This document shows, one piece after another, positions 14,537 to 24,424 of a stretch of DNA of 64,000 nucleotides. This stretch comes from CAZRGV01 sp964599655 (GTDB lineage: Bacteria > Planctomycetota > Planctomycetia > Isosphaerales > Isosphaeraceae). The notes beneath the pieces are model-generated. The model saw only the letters and a list, made by a program, of their open reading frames with translations. It searched no databases and was not told where the DNA came from. Made by a program: the position numbers and the translations under genes. The DNA lies in contig CAZRGV010000010.1 in assembly GCA_964599655.1 (NCBI GenBank), positions 1-64,000 of the forward strand, written 5' to 3'. How positions within the stretch are numbered: the stretch's first letter is position 1; each line of letters opens with the position of its first letter.

Positions 14537-16804
14537 TCAGGGTTTTTCGAGCTCGATGACCACGCGGAAGCCGATGGCGGGATGGGACTCCGGCGGCATG
14601 CAGCCCACCTCGTCGAGCTCATGAAAATACAAAAGCGGTTTCAGGTCGTCATGCGAACGTCCGCGTAGGGAGAGGAGCCGGTCCCCCTCGTGTTCCGGGA
14701 TGACGGGCAGGTGGGTCCGATTGTCGGCCCAATCTCGCGTCCACTCCATGCCGTTGCCGGCGATGTCACGACATCCGAATGGGCTCTGATCCCTGGTGGC
14801 GGTGCCGACCGGGAGGGGGTTTTTCAGGCGGATGGCGATCTGGGTGGGATCGTTCTCGTCCCAGTCTCGGAGGATCGGCCCTTGCTTCGGGGTGCCGTCG
14901 TTGTTGTAGAAGCCGGCGGCGCGATCCCACTCGAAGCGGCTTGGTAGGTTGGCGCTTGGCCCGCCAAGCCACTTCGCGAACTCGTAGGCGTCCTGCGCCG
15001 AGATGTTCGTGGCGGGGAATCGTTCCTGGCCTCGCGGCAAGCTCCGGTTGGCGGAGTTGCCAGTCCATTTCTCGAAGAGGGCGTTCCAGACCTTGTTTTC
15101 CATGATGTAGAACGGGTGGGCATCGGCCGCTCCTCGGGTTCCGTCGATCAGCAGGAAGTCGACCTGGATGTCGTCCACCCGGCGCGCGATGCGGCGAGGG
15201 TAGTTGCGGCCCTCGAAGGAAACCAGGCTTGCGGTTCCGTCGCCGACGGGAACGAAATTCGCGCGCGGTTCGGGAAGGAAAACCTCGGGTGCCTCGATTT
15301 GCAGCGAGACCTTCGTGGTCAGGGTTTTTCCGCGGGTCGTGGCGCGGAACGGGAGCGAGAGCGAACCGGGCTTCGCGATCAGTTCGGCGGTGATGTGGAA
15401 TTGCTTGACCCCGGCGGTGCTTGACTCGGGATCGATCTGGATGGTCACGCCAGGGGGAGGCTCCGGCGGGGTGATTGTGCCCGACTCGGGGACGACGACG
15501 ACCACCGTTTTTCCGGATCGATCCCCCGCGCGGATCGTCAGCGATGAGGGAACGATCTTCAGGACGGTCGGCGGCTTGCCGGGAGGAGCGGGGCGGAACC
15601 AGGGAGAGAGCGCCAGCCCGGCGAATCCGCACACAAGAGCCACAACGGGGACGAGCCAGGTCCAGACGGGCGTTCGGGGTGGTGTTTCGGGTACCGGCGG
15701 CGGCTCCTTGGGGCGGGTCAGGCGATCGAATTCCTCGGCGACCTCGCGGACCCGTTGCGGTCGTTTGTTCGGGTCTTTCTCCAGGCAGCGAAGGACAAGG
15801 GCTTCGACCTCGGGGGGGAGTTGAACCCTGGGGTTTCGCTGGGCGAACCGGGGAGGCGGCGTGTGCAGGTGGTCGGCGCAGAGGCGATGCGGGTGTCCTT
15901 CGAAGGGGCGAAAGCCGGTGAGCAACTCGTAAAGAATCAGGCCGACGGTGTAAATGTCGCTCCGGGCGTCGATGGCGGTGGGGTCGCCCTCAACCTGTTC
16001 CGGACTCATATATTGAGGTGTTCCCATGAGGAAGCCGACCTGGGTCAAGGGTTCGTCGGTCTGGCTTCCCTCGGACTCGAGGATCTTGGCGATGCCGAAG
16101 TCGAGGACCTTGAGCAGTTCCTGCCCTGGTGGCCGATCGCTGACGAGCATCAGGTTCGCGGGTTTGAGGTCGCGATGAACGATGCCGTGGTCGTGGGCGA
16201 CCTGGAGGACGTCACAGAGCTGGTCGAGGATTCGTCCCGTCCAGTCGAGGGGCATGGGGACGCCGGGTTCCAGCAGCGCTTTGAGGCTCTCGCCCTCGAC
16301 GTACTCCATCTCGATGAAGGCGACCGGGCTGTTGGGCCGGGCGTCGGCGTCGTGCACGGTGACGGCGTTGGGGTGCGTGAACTTGGCCATCGCCTGGGCT
16401 TCACGGCGAAAGCGCGCCCGCATCTGAGGATCGAACGCGATGCCGGCGACGATGAGCTTGATGGCCCGCTCGATTTCGAGCTGGGTGTGCCGGACCAGCC
16501 AGACGGCCCCCATCCCCCCCTGGCCGAGCTTGCGGACGATCTGGTACTTCCCGAAGAGGATCTGGCCGGGCTCGAAGTGGCCGTTGGCCCAGCCGGGGCC
16601 CCAGTCCCTGGTGGTGGGGTTGGAGCGATCGGAGGTGTAGGCGGGGGTTTCGTCGTCCTGGGTTGGAGTCGTTTCGGGATGGACGCCGGCGGGCGGCGTT
16701 TTCTCCGCCACGTCCTGCTCGGAGTCCCGGCGGGTCGTCTTCGAGTGGGGATGAGGACGGTTCGGTTCGGGTCGACCTCCGGAGTGGTTCCATCCTCTCG
16801 TCAT
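14537..16804 (-). CDS. Membrane Ser/Thr protein kinase fused to FGE-sulfatase domain
   Basis: Residues 85-360 form a Hanks-type kinase: GQGGMG loop (94-99), Lys116, catalytic HRDLKPAN (210-217), DFG (236-238) and the GTPQYMSPEQ activation segment; all key residues are present. A transmembrane helix at about 381-403 places the next part outside the cytoplasm: an Ig-like region of about 120 residues and then a formylglycine-generating-enzyme/sulfatase-modifying-factor fold from about 545 to the end (FPATNISAQDAYEFAKWLGG, PSRFEWDRAAG, DIAGNGMEWTRDW, GFRVVIEL). I do not see the copper-binding Cys pair of true FGE enzymes, so the domain is probably a binding or sensory module. It could detect an extracellular ligand and signal by phosphorylation. 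Confidence 0.88.
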   Translation of the reverse strand: MTRGWNHSGGRPEPNRPHPHSKTTRRDSEQDVAEKTPPAGVHPETTPTQDDETPAYTSDRSNPTTRDWGPGWANGHFEPGQILFGKYQIVRKLGQGGMGAVWLVRHTQLEIERAIKLIVAGIAFDPQMRARFRREAQAMAKFTHPNAVTVHDADARPNSPVAFIEMEYVEGESLKALLEPGVPMPLDWTGRILDQLCDVLQVAHDHGIVHRDLKPANLMLVSDRPPGQELLKVLDFGIAKILESEGSQTDEPLTQVGFLMGTPQYMSPEQVEGDPTAIDARSDIYTVGLILYELLTGFRPFEGHPHRLCADHLHTPPPRFAQRNPRVQLPPEVEALVLRCLEKDPNKRPQRVREVAEEFDRLTRPKEPPPVPETPPRTPVWTWLVPVVALVCGFAGLALSPWFRPAPPGKPPTVLKIVPSSLTIRAGDRSGKTVVVVVPESGTITPPEPPPGVTIQIDPESSTAGVKQFHITAELIAKPGSLSLPFRATTRGKTLTTKVSLQIEAPEVFLPEPRANFVPVGDGTASLVSFEGRNYPRRIARRVDDIQVDFLLIDGTRGAADAHPFYIMENKVWNALFEKWTGNSANRSLPRGQERFPATNISAQDAYEFAKWLGGPSANLPSRFEWDRAAGFYNNDGTPKQGPILRDWDENDPTQIAIRLKNPLPVGTATRDQSPFGCRDIAGNGMEWTRDWADNRTHLPVIPEHEGDRLLSLRGRSHDDLKPLLYFHELDEVGCMPPESHPAIGFRVVIELEKP

Positions 16805-17365
16805 GAGTGAGTCCCCCCTCGAAGTTCGGCGATTCCTTTAACTACGGTCGCGATTCGTTACTGGGACAACGATCGGGACGGGATCGCGCCCTGGTGGTCC
16901 AAACCTCGATCTTAACATGAGTTCGCCGTCGATGAACGACTTCGCCGCGAGCGGTCACGACGAAGGGAATCGCTCGTAGGTTCCACGGCCGCCGGGAACG
17001 GTCGCGGGACCTGAGCGGGATTTCCTTGGATTCCGAAGGATTTTTCCGTCGAGGGCGGTTCGTACCGTCACGTTGTCTGATCGGGAAATCGTGTGAAGCG
17101 CTTGGCGGCGTAGGGATCGTCGTGTTGGAATGGAGCCAAGCCAATGGACCGGGTTGAGCCGAGTTTTCCAGGTGCCACTGATTGTCCTCCTCGATCGGTG
17201 TTCCGCGTCGGCCCAGGCCAGAGCACTGGTCGAGGACGACCAGTGGCACCCGAGACGGGTAAGCGAAGCGGTATGACTCGGTCCAGGTGCTAAACTCCCA
17301 GGCATTCCGCGAACCGCCAAGGATGGCCGGCCCGCGGTCAACAATGGAATAAGTGATGTGTTCCC
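16805..17365. other. Intergenic region between divergent genes
   Basis: This 561-bp stretch should hold the promoters of the kinase gene (leftward) and the 1811-residue protein gene (rightward). It includes repeat copy 2 (17224-17253) and an inverted, degenerate copy (about 17171-17196). I see no convincing coding frame. Confidence 0.5.
17171..17253. repeat. Dispersed intergenic repeat, copy 2 plus an inverted degenerate copy
   Basis: At 17227-17240 and 17240-17253 are the same two words found at 12-25 and 42-55. Here they form one perfect hairpin, cactggtcg (17224-17232) with cgaccagtg (17237-17245), loop agga. On the other strand, 17171-17196 reads as a similar but imperfect copy (tcgaggaggacaatcagtggcacc). 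Confidence 0.55.
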
Positions 17366-20300
17366 ATGCGCCACCGAACCGTCATTCCACTGGGTCTTGT
17401 TCTGTTGATGGCGGGGTGGGCCGTCGCACAGGAACCGGCCCCGCGACCGGGGGATGATGAGCCGTTGCTTCGCCTCGAAGCGGGCGGCCCGACGACGTTG
17501 GTGACGTCGATGGCCTTCGGGCCCGACGGACGGACGTTTTACGAAGCCGGATGGGACAAGGTCGTTCGCGTCTGGGTCCGCGACGAGGCGAGTGGCGCGT
17601 TGGTTCCCGATTCGAGGGCGACCTACCGCGTGCCGATCGGGCCGGGGCTTGACGGCGCGATCAACGCGATGGCGCTCTCTCCGGACGGCAACTGGCTGGC
17701 GGTTGCCGGCAATGGCGTCGTGCGCCACAGCGCGGGGTTCCGGAGCCAGGGCTTGGTCGTGCCGATGGAGGCCATTTCCGACGACATGCGGCGCGACCAG
17801 GGCACGATCTACGTGTTCTCGACCCGAGAGCGGGAGCGAACGAGTCGTGTGTTGCGAGGGCACCTTGGGCCGGTCTATGCCCTGAGCTTCGCGCCGACGC
17901 GCCCTGGTGCGCCGCCCGTCTTACTCTCGGCGGGTAGCGAGCGGGTGCATGACCGCTCGGTGCGGCTCTGGAACGCGGAGACCGGGGAATACCTGGGTGG
18001 GATCATGGGGCCTCGCGATGCCAGGACGCGCCCCGGACTGGCGATCTGGAGGACGGGCGACGGGCCGAAGCAGGTTCGAGCGGCGGTGGCCTGGGAGGAT
18101 GAGAAACTGCGGGTCTGGGACCCCAGCCGGGATGGAACGCCACCGGCGACGGTCCTCCTTCCAGACGGGTTGCTCAACAACACGGTGGCGGTCGTCGGCG
18201 ATCGGTCGCTGCTGCTTTCGGGATGTTTGAACCTCGACCCGACGCGAGGCCCGCTCGATGGCCACGGCCTGATTCGAGGGTGGGACCTCGCGGGGAACGA
18301 GGGCCCGCGACTGGACGCGAGATGGCGGTTGAGCTTTCCGCCGATGGGAACGGTGGTGGAGACGCCCCGGGCGCTCGTCGCGTTTTCCTCGAAGGCCGGC
18401 GGGCCGGTCGATCGGGCCGCCGTGATCCTCCGGCGGATTCCGGATCGGAACGCGGGGGTTCGTGGGGAGTACAGTCTGGTTCTGGTCGAGATCGGTGACG
18501 GAGGGTTGCGCGCGCTGGGACCTCGCACCGCGCTCTGGCCCGACGAGGGCATCATGCCCGCGCTGGCGGTCGATCCGACGGGCCGATACCTGGCCGTCTC
18601 GGGAAATCGGGAGCGCGACATCCGGATCTTCGCGATCCCTGACCTCCTCCAGGGAGGCGCGACGCCGCAACGGCTTCGCGGCGACGGCACGACGATGCGG
18701 CGCGTGGCCGTTGTGAAGAAGGGCGAGAACTGGGGCGTTCTGCTGAACGCGCAGCAGGAGGATCAGCCGGGAGAGCCGCCTCGTTCGCCGGGTCCGGGGG
18801 ATCAGATCCTGGACGTCGCGGCGCGTCGGCTCCGCAGCGAGACGGACGGGTGGGCGGTTTCGGCTCCCTCACTCGGACCCTGGCGCGTCACGGTCGAGCC
18901 ATTGCCGCAAGGTGGGGCCGCTCCCGCTTCCGTCCTGGTGGGCTCGGGTGACGGCCAGGAGGCGAGGATCACACTGAAACCGAACCAGGTCGTGACCGCG
19001 ACGGCGTTGCTTCCGCCGGGTCCGCCGCTGGGGCGACCCCTCGTGGCGATCGCCTTTGAGGAGATTGGAGAGCCCAACCTCGGGGTTTATGACGGCGTGA
19101 CGGGCGAGCTTGTCCGGCGGTTCACCGGGCACGCGGAGCGCATCGATCGGCTGGCGTTTTCGGAAGATGGCCGTTTGCTCGTCTCCGCCGGAGAAGACCG
19201 GACGGTCTGCGTTTGGAGCCTGACGGACCTGAAGGAAACCTGGGGCAAGCTGCGGTTGTTCCAGGGCGTCGCGGCGATCCAGAAGGATGGCCGCCTGGTG
19301 GTGACGGGGATCGAGTCGGACCAGGTTGCTCGGTATCACGGCGACCTTCGCGAAGGGGACGTGCTTCAGGGGTTCGTCGACAAGGGAACTCTGCGGCCTT
19401 TGACCACGTTCCAGGAGCTGAAGGAGGCCCTGGCGGCCGTGGCGCCCGGTCAGTCGGTGATGGTTCGTCGGGTTCGCGAGGCGAACGCGGTCAAAGACCT
19501 GGCGATCCCCGTCGTACAAGGGGCCGACGAGCGGAAGCCGCTGTTTTTCCTGTTCGTGACCCAAAGCGCCGGCGATCGAGGGCCCGGCTGGATCGGCTGG
19601 AGCCCGCTGGGACCGTATGAAACCAGCGATCAGAGCGTCGAGCAGCGCCTCGGATGGCACTTCAATACGGGCAAGCCGCAGGTGCCGGCGAGCTTCGCGA
19701 TGGCCGATCAGTATCGGAAGAAGTTCTACCGAGAGGGCCTGCTCCGGGACCTGCTCGATCACGGCACGCTCGTTCCACCCCCGGCCCCTCCGCCGGTTCC
19801 CAGGCCGAACATGTCGCTGTACCTCGAGCCTCAAGGCGACCTCGACGGCCGAGGGATGGTTCTCGTGCGGCAAGCCCCCTCGACGCTCGGCCTGATGGTC
19901 TCCGACCGTCGGATCGCGCCCGAACAGATCGCGTCGGTTCAGTGGCAGGTCGATGGCTCTCCGCTCCGCGACCTGCCGAATGTGGACGACGGGATGTGGG
20001 CGGCCGAGGTGTCTCAGCCGGCCTGGGGACGGGGCCTCCATCGGGCCCGCGTCGTTCTGCGGACCAACGAGCTGGTGCCGCAAGAATTTCAGGACGAACG
20101 GTTGATCCGAGTGCAGCCTCCGGCGGCGACGATCGACGCGAAGCGGCCTCAACGGCCGATCGTGGTGGAGGAGCCCGAGTGGCGCTTCCAGGCGGTGATC
20201 GACCCGGTGGGAGGACCGGCCTCCGCGCGACTCGTTCGCCGGATCGCGGGCGGGGAGCGCGTCGAGAAGCGCTGGGAGGGGATCTCGGAACGGCAACACC

Positions 20301-22801
20301 TCGACGAGCGGCTCGCGCTCGACGAGGGGGCGAACGCGTTCGAGCTGATCGTGGTCAACGACGGCGCGCTGAAGGATTTCGAAGAGGCCGAGACCGCCCG
20401 GCTTGCCTGGACGGTGATCTCTTCGCGCAAACCGGTTCCGCCACCGGACATCGTGCTGAGCAGGGTCACGCCGCTTTCGGGTGCGGGAGAAACCGAACCG
20501 TCGCTACCGATTGAGGGCGGCGGGCCGATCGTCGTGAGCGGGCCTCAAGTTCGCGTCGAAGGCCGGATCGTCGGCGAGAAGCCGCTTTCGAAGGCCGAGC
20601 GTCTCGAAGGCGAGGCGGTGACCGGTCAACCGCTCGAGCGATTCGAGGCCGACCGGGCACCGACGTTTGACCTGAGCGAGTTGATCGAGCTTTCGCCCGG
20701 CCCGAAGACCTATCGCTTCCGCGCCCGGGCCTCGGACAGCGAGTTCGCCGAGACCCGACTGACGATCGATTTCCGTCCCAGGGTTCCCGAGGTCCGGGAA
20801 CTCGCTCTCGACCGGATCGAGCCGATCGTTTACGGCGAGCCGGAAGGGCCCTCGCCGACGGTGGGCCTGTCGGCGCGCCTGATTCCTCCTCGTGACCGCC
20901 ACCCCTTCCAGGCGGCCATTCTGGTCAACGAGGAGGAACAGCCCGAGGCGCCCGAGATCAACGAGGCCGCGACGCTCTTGACCTCCACAGTGTCGTTGAA
21001 ACCCGGCGGCAACCAGATCAAGGTCCGCGTGAGCAACGCCTGGGGCTCGACCTGGACCACCGAGGCCGTTTACATCACGTATCTGCGTCCCCCGAAGATT
21101 CGCGGTGTGGCGCGTCCGACGGTCGGGGACCAGCCGCTGGTCGACCTGTCCGCGACGCTGGAATCGCCCGACGACCTTCCCCCGACACGGGCCAAGGTCG
21201 AGGTCGATGGGGGTGAGGGCGGTCCGGAAACGGTCGTGGACAACGTTCCGATTCGCCGCGAAGGGAACGGCTGGGTTCTTCAAGCGAAGAATGTCCCGCT
21301 CTTCGAGGGGGAGAATACGCTTCGCGTCTGGGCCTGGAACGCCGATGGCCGAAGCCGGGAGCCGGGGCTCGTTCGAGGGCTGACGTACCGTCGACCGCCG
21401 CCGCCGAAGCCGGAGCTCAGCCTCCAGCCGGAACAAGACGCCACGGTTCGCAAGACGAAACAGCCGGTGACGTTTCACGTTGAGTCGAAGAGCCCGCTCC
21501 GGCGGGTCGAGCTGACGAGCGAAGGGCCGTCGGGGAACGCTCGGGTGCTGTTCCACGCCGATGTCGAGAGCGTTTCGAAAAGCGATCAGGGGACGTACGA
21601 GGTTTCGCGATCGATCGACGTCGCGCTCGAACGAGGGGCGAACCACCTCCGGCTTGTGGCGGTGAACTCGGGGGGCGAATCGTCGGCGACTCGGATTCTG
21701 AGCTACGTGCCTCCGCCGGTTCGCGTGGTGATCGACGCGATCGCACCGAAGGCGGGGAAAGGGCCGGCCGTGGCGCCTCGGATGGGAGCCGACAACGCGA
21801 TTGAGTTCACGGAGCCGGTTTCGGACGGCAGGGCCTGGATGTCGGGCCGGGTGATCTGGCCGGACGAGGAATCGCTCCGAATCGAGCAAGCGACGCGATT
21901 GAATGTGTGGGTGAACGGGTTCCCGCAGTCGTTCGCCACGCTCCGAACGCGCCGGGAGGAGCCGCTGGAGCGCGAATTCCAGGTGGCGATCGCGCTGAGC
22001 CGCAGGCAGAACCACGTTGAGATCGAGCTGCCCGACCTTCCTCGCGAGGCGGGCGATCGTCCCGAGTTCACCGTGGGCTGTGAGCGGCCCGACGAGCGGC
22101 AACGGCTGCACATGCTGATCATCGGCGTCGGGCCGATGGAAGCGAATGAGCTGAGAGCGAAGGCCATCCAGGCGCTGCAGGGCACGCTGGTGGAGAACTC
22201 GACCGAACGGTTTCAGACGCCGGCCTTCCCCGAGGGGATCATCTACGGCCCGCTTTGCGGCGATGTTCGGGAATGGCGAGTGCGCGGCGAGCTTGTGCGC
22301 ATCCGGAATGCGATTCGGCGTCGCCGCAACGCGCCCGATGCCCCCAATGAGGTTGTCCTGGTGTACTATCGTGGCGGCGAGTGGATCACGAAGGATCGCG
22401 CCACCCACCTGCGGCTTCGGACCGGAGAGGGGGGCGATTCGTTTGACACCATTCCCGTCGATGCCCTGGTGACGGCGTTCCGGGACACCCCCGCGGCGAA
22501 GGTCTTCCTGCTCGACGTGACCCGGCCTTCCGGCGCGAGCCCGACCCCACTGGATCCCCGCGTGGGATTGCTCCGTTCCGCCTGGCGGAGTCGAGGGGCG
22601 ACGACGACCACCTCGGAGCTCCCCGAGGAATCGTGGCTGATCACGTCGCTGGAAGTGGCCACCGCGCGCGCCAGCACGCTGGGGGACGTTGCCTCGGAAA
22701 TGTCGCGGCGCTACAGCTCGTTGAAGGAGCGATTCCCGGATCTCGACTTCGACTCGGATTATCCTCCCGCGCTCTCGACCCTGATTATCGGCACCCGTTG
22801 A
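17366..22801 (+). CDS. Secreted WD40 / PDZ / Ig-like protein with degenerate caspase-like end, 1811 aa
   Basis: A signal peptide at 1-22 (LGLVLLMAGWAVA) is followed by WD40-type blades: MAFGPDGRTFYEAGWDKVVRVW, MALSPDGNWLAVAG, and again about residues 555-620 with LAFSEDGRLLVSAGEDRTVCVW. About 630-712 reads as a PDZ-like domain (LREGDVLQGFVD, LKEALAAVAPGQSVMVRRVR). Residues 830-1570 hold several Ig-like, Pro-separated repeats. From about 1580 on the pattern matches a caspase (peptidase C14) fold: HMLIIGVG, VVLVYYRGGEW and KVFLLDVTRPSG. In active caspases the second motif ends in a His-Gly and the third contains the Cys; here both catalytic residues are replaced. It is probably a non-enzymatic periplasmic scaffold or sensor. 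The GC-rich codon use matches neighbours. Confidence 0.72.
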   Translation: MRHRTVIPLGLVLLMAGWAVAQEPAPRPGDDEPLLRLEAGGPTTLVTSMAFGPDGRTFYEAGWDKVVRVWVRDEASGALVPDSRATYRVPIGPGLDGAINAMALSPDGNWLAVAGNGVVRHSAGFRSQGLVVPMEAISDDMRRDQGTIYVFSTRERERTSRVLRGHLGPVYALSFAPTRPGAPPVLLSAGSERVHDRSVRLWNAETGEYLGGIMGPRDARTRPGLAIWRTGDGPKQVRAAVAWEDEKLRVWDPSRDGTPPATVLLPDGLLNNTVAVVGDRSLLLSGCLNLDPTRGPLDGHGLIRGWDLAGNEGPRLDARWRLSFPPMGTVVETPRALVAFSSKAGGPVDRAAVILRRIPDRNAGVRGEYSLVLVEIGDGGLRALGPRTALWPDEGIMPALAVDPTGRYLAVSGNRERDIRIFAIPDLLQGGATPQRLRGDGTTMRRVAVVKKGENWGVLLNAQQEDQPGEPPRSPGPGDQILDVAARRLRSETDGWAVSAPSLGPWRVTVEPLPQGGAAPASVLVGSGDGQEARITLKPNQVVTATALLPPGPPLGRPLVAIAFEEIGEPNLGVYDGVTGELVRRFTGHAERIDRLAFSEDGRLLVSAGEDRTVCVWSLTDLKETWGKLRLFQGVAAIQKDGRLVVTGIESDQVARYHGDLREGDVLQGFVDKGTLRPLTTFQELKEALAAVAPGQSVMVRRVREANAVKDLAIPVVQGADERKPLFFLFVTQSAGDRGPGWIGWSPLGPYETSDQSVEQRLGWHFNTGKPQVPASFAMADQYRKKFYREGLLRDLLDHGTLVPPPAPPPVPRPNMSLYLEPQGDLDGRGMVLVRQAPSTLGLMVSDRRIAPEQIASVQWQVDGSPLRDLPNVDDGMWAAEVSQPAWGRGLHRARVVLRTNELVPQEFQDERLIRVQPPAATIDAKRPQRPIVVEEPEWRFQAVIDPVGGPASARLVRRIAGGERVEKRWEGISERQHLDERLALDEGANAFELIVVNDGALKDFEEAETARLAWTVISSRKPVPPPDIVLSRVTPLSGAGETEPSLPIEGGGPIVVSGPQVRVEGRIVGEKPLSKAERLEGEAVTGQPLERFEADRAPTFDLSELIELSPGPKTYRFRARASDSEFAETRLTIDFRPRVPEVRELALDRIEPIVYGEPEGPSPTVGLSARLIPPRDRHPFQAAILVNEEEQPEAPEINEAATLLTSTVSLKPGGNQIKVRVSNAWGSTWTTEAVYITYLRPPKIRGVARPTVGDQPLVDLSATLESPDDLPPTRAKVEVDGGEGGPETVVDNVPIRREGNGWVLQAKNVPLFEGENTLRVWAWNADGRSREPGLVRGLTYRRPPPPKPELSLQPEQDATVRKTKQPVTFHVESKSPLRRVELTSEGPSGNARVLFHADVESVSKSDQGTYEVSRSIDVALERGANHLRLVAVNSGGESSATRILSYVPPPVRVVIDAIAPKAGKGPAVAPRMGADNAIEFTEPVSDGRAWMSGRVIWPDEESLRIEQATRLNVWVNGFPQSFATLRTRREEPLEREFQVAIALSRRQNHVEIELPDLPREAGDRPEFTVGCERPDERQRLHMLIIGVGPMEANELRAKAIQALQGTLVENSTERFQTPAFPEGIIYGPLCGDVREWRVRGELVRIRNAIRRRRNAPDAPNEVVLVYYRGGEWITKDRATHLRLRTGEGGDSFDTIPVDALVTAFRDTPAAKVFLLDVTRPSGASPTPLDPRVGLLRSAWRSRGATTTTSELPEESWLITSLEVATARASTLGDVASEMSRRYSSLKERFPDLDFDSDYPPALSTLIIGTR

Positions 22802-22931
22802 GGCGTCATAAGCCGGCCTTTGTGGAAAATCGGCATAATTGCTTGAATCGGAACGACGTTTGGACCGATAACGACGGTGTCGATTTTCACAAATTCGCCG
22901 ATCTTGTGAGTTGTCAGGTGTGACTGGGGTT

Positions 22932-22958
22932 CGCCGGTGTGTCGGAGGACCACCGGCG
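22932..22958. repeat. Hairpin upstream of the outer-membrane-like gene
   Basis: cgccggtg (22932-22939) pairs perfectly with caccggcg (22951-22958), leaving an 11-base loop that contains gaggac, a word also present in the dispersed repeat at 12-55 and 17224-17253. It lies about 30 bases before the start codon at 22990 and could be in the mRNA leader. Possible distant relative of that repeat; unproven. Confidence 0.4.
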
Positions 22959-22989
22959 AGGCGTGTCGGTGGTCGACCAGGAGGGTGAA

Positions 22990-24375
22990 ATGGACCAACG
23001 AGGCTCGATCCGCGCAATTCCGAGACTCGCGATGACCGGCCTTACGCTCGTGGCCCTGGTCGCAACGAGCTCGAAGGGACAGGATTACGGCGAGCCCGTG
23101 GGGGACGTTCCCCGGATTGCGCAATCACCGCAGTCGTTCGTCCGACCGGGGGTTCCGATTCCGGGTCAGCCCGGAGCGGTCAGTCCGTACGGCACACCGA
23201 TTCCGGAGCAACCGGGAGCGGCACCGTCCGAGGTTCCGGGCGAGGTTGGACCGTACGGGCTTCCCTCGCTTCCTCAGCCAGGGGTTGGAGCGCCGTCGCC
23301 GAGCCCGATGACGATGCCGACCTCGCCGCTCTCGACGGCCAGCCCATTCGGCTCGGCGTTTCAGCCGGCGTTTACCCCCGAGCAATTCGCCGCGGGGGGC
23401 GGGCAGACGTTCGCGGTCGCCGATAACGTCGGCTACATTGACAGCGCCATCATCCGGAGCCGGATTCGCGTGCGGTACGACTCGGCCTACGACTTGAACC
23501 GCCCCGACCGGGCCGAGTTCTTCTATCCCAAGTGTGGTTGCTTCAACACGTTGACGACGCTCCAGAACGCGCCCCAGTTCTTTGATCCCAATGCCCGGGG
23601 CCCGAAGCACGCTGTTCCGACGCGGCTGACCCCCAACGGCCCGCTCATCACGAGTCCGTTCGAGTCGAGGGTCGACTACCAGCAGGTCAGCCCGTATCTC
23701 GAATACGCGGCCAACCAGCGGTTCTCGGTCTTCGCGGAATTGCCGGTCCGGTTCCTGAACCCGACCCTGAACGCGAACGCGAATGGGTTCTCGGACCTGA
23801 ACCTGGGCTTCAAGTACGCCTTCATCGCGAATCCGAACCAGTTTTATACGTTCCAGTTCCGGACGTATGCGCCGACGGGTGACGCGGATCGCGGCCTGGG
23901 GACGGGGCATCCGTCGGTGGAGCCTGGCCTGCTGGTTTTCCAGCGCCTGACGGAGCGGCTGTACTTCAGCGGCGAGTTCCTCGACTGGATCCCGATCCGG
24001 GGCTCGAACTACGCGGGGAATGTTCTGATCTACGGTGCCGGCCTTTCGTACAACATCATCCTTTCCGACCACGTCCGCGTGGCTCCCGTCAACGAGTTCG
24101 TGGGCTGGACGATCCTGAGCGGAAAGCAGTCGAATCCGGGCGATCCGTTTTCCGCGGCGGGCATGGCCGCCAAGGCGGGGACGGTCGACGTGGCGGGGGC
24201 AACGATCGTGAACTACAAGATCGGCCTTCGTTTCGGCCTGGGCAACTATCGACAGGCGGGCGGCGGCAGCGCTCTGAACGACCGTCATAGCTTCTACATT
24301 GGCTATGGCCGCGCGATCACCGGCGACCACTGGTATCGAGACATGTTCCGGCTTGAGTACAATCTCTGGTTCTGA
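22990..24375 (+). CDS. Secreted outer-membrane beta-barrel-like protein, 461 aa
   Basis: An AGGAGG site directly precedes the ATG at 22990, which gives an N-terminus with a basic start and hydrophobic core (AMTGLTLVALVATSS) before QDYG, a plausible signal peptide. Residues 40-130 are low-complexity and rich in Pro, Gly and Ala with a repeated PGxPxPxQPG flavour. The remainder is made of alternating beta strands (SPYLEYAANQRFSVFAELPVRFL, LNLGFKYAFIANPNQFYTFQFRTY, LYFSGEFLDWIPI) and ends in an aromatic residue (EYNLWF), as expected of an outer membrane barrel. I recognise no specific family. A hairpin terminator follows at 24425-24446. Confidence 0.7.
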   Translation: MDQRGSIRAIPRLAMTGLTLVALVATSSKGQDYGEPVGDVPRIAQSPQSFVRPGVPIPGQPGAVSPYGTPIPEQPGAAPSEVPGEVGPYGLPSLPQPGVGAPSPSPMTMPTSPLSTASPFGSAFQPAFTPEQFAAGGGQTFAVADNVGYIDSAIIRSRIRVRYDSAYDLNRPDRAEFFYPKCGCFNTLTTLQNAPQFFDPNARGPKHAVPTRLTPNGPLITSPFESRVDYQQVSPYLEYAANQRFSVFAELPVRFLNPTLNANANGFSDLNLGFKYAFIANPNQFYTFQFRTYAPTGDADRGLGTGHPSVEPGLLVFQRLTERLYFSGEFLDWIPIRGSNYAGNVLIYGAGLSYNIILSDHVRVAPVNEFVGWTILSGKQSNPGDPFSAAGMAAKAGTVDVAGATIVNYKIGLRFGLGNYRQAGGGSALNDRHSFYIGYGRAITGDHWYRDMFRLEYNLWF

Positions 24376-24424
24376 GCCAAGGACGTCTCTCGCTCAAGCG
24401 ACGGGAATTCCAGAACGTTCCTGA

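Noticed and set aside
14537..16804. Functional formylglycine-generating enzyme
   Set aside because: The catalytic copper-binding Cys pair is not visible, and the domain is tethered to a kinase.
20504..23017. Minus-strand open frame of 837 codons
   Set aside because: Fully antisense to the WD40/pseudo-caspase gene with no recognisable domain.
22990..24375. Two-gene split with an upstream start at 22939
   Set aside because: The start at 22990 has a strong AGGAGG site and opens the signal peptide, so the upstream part is not coding.
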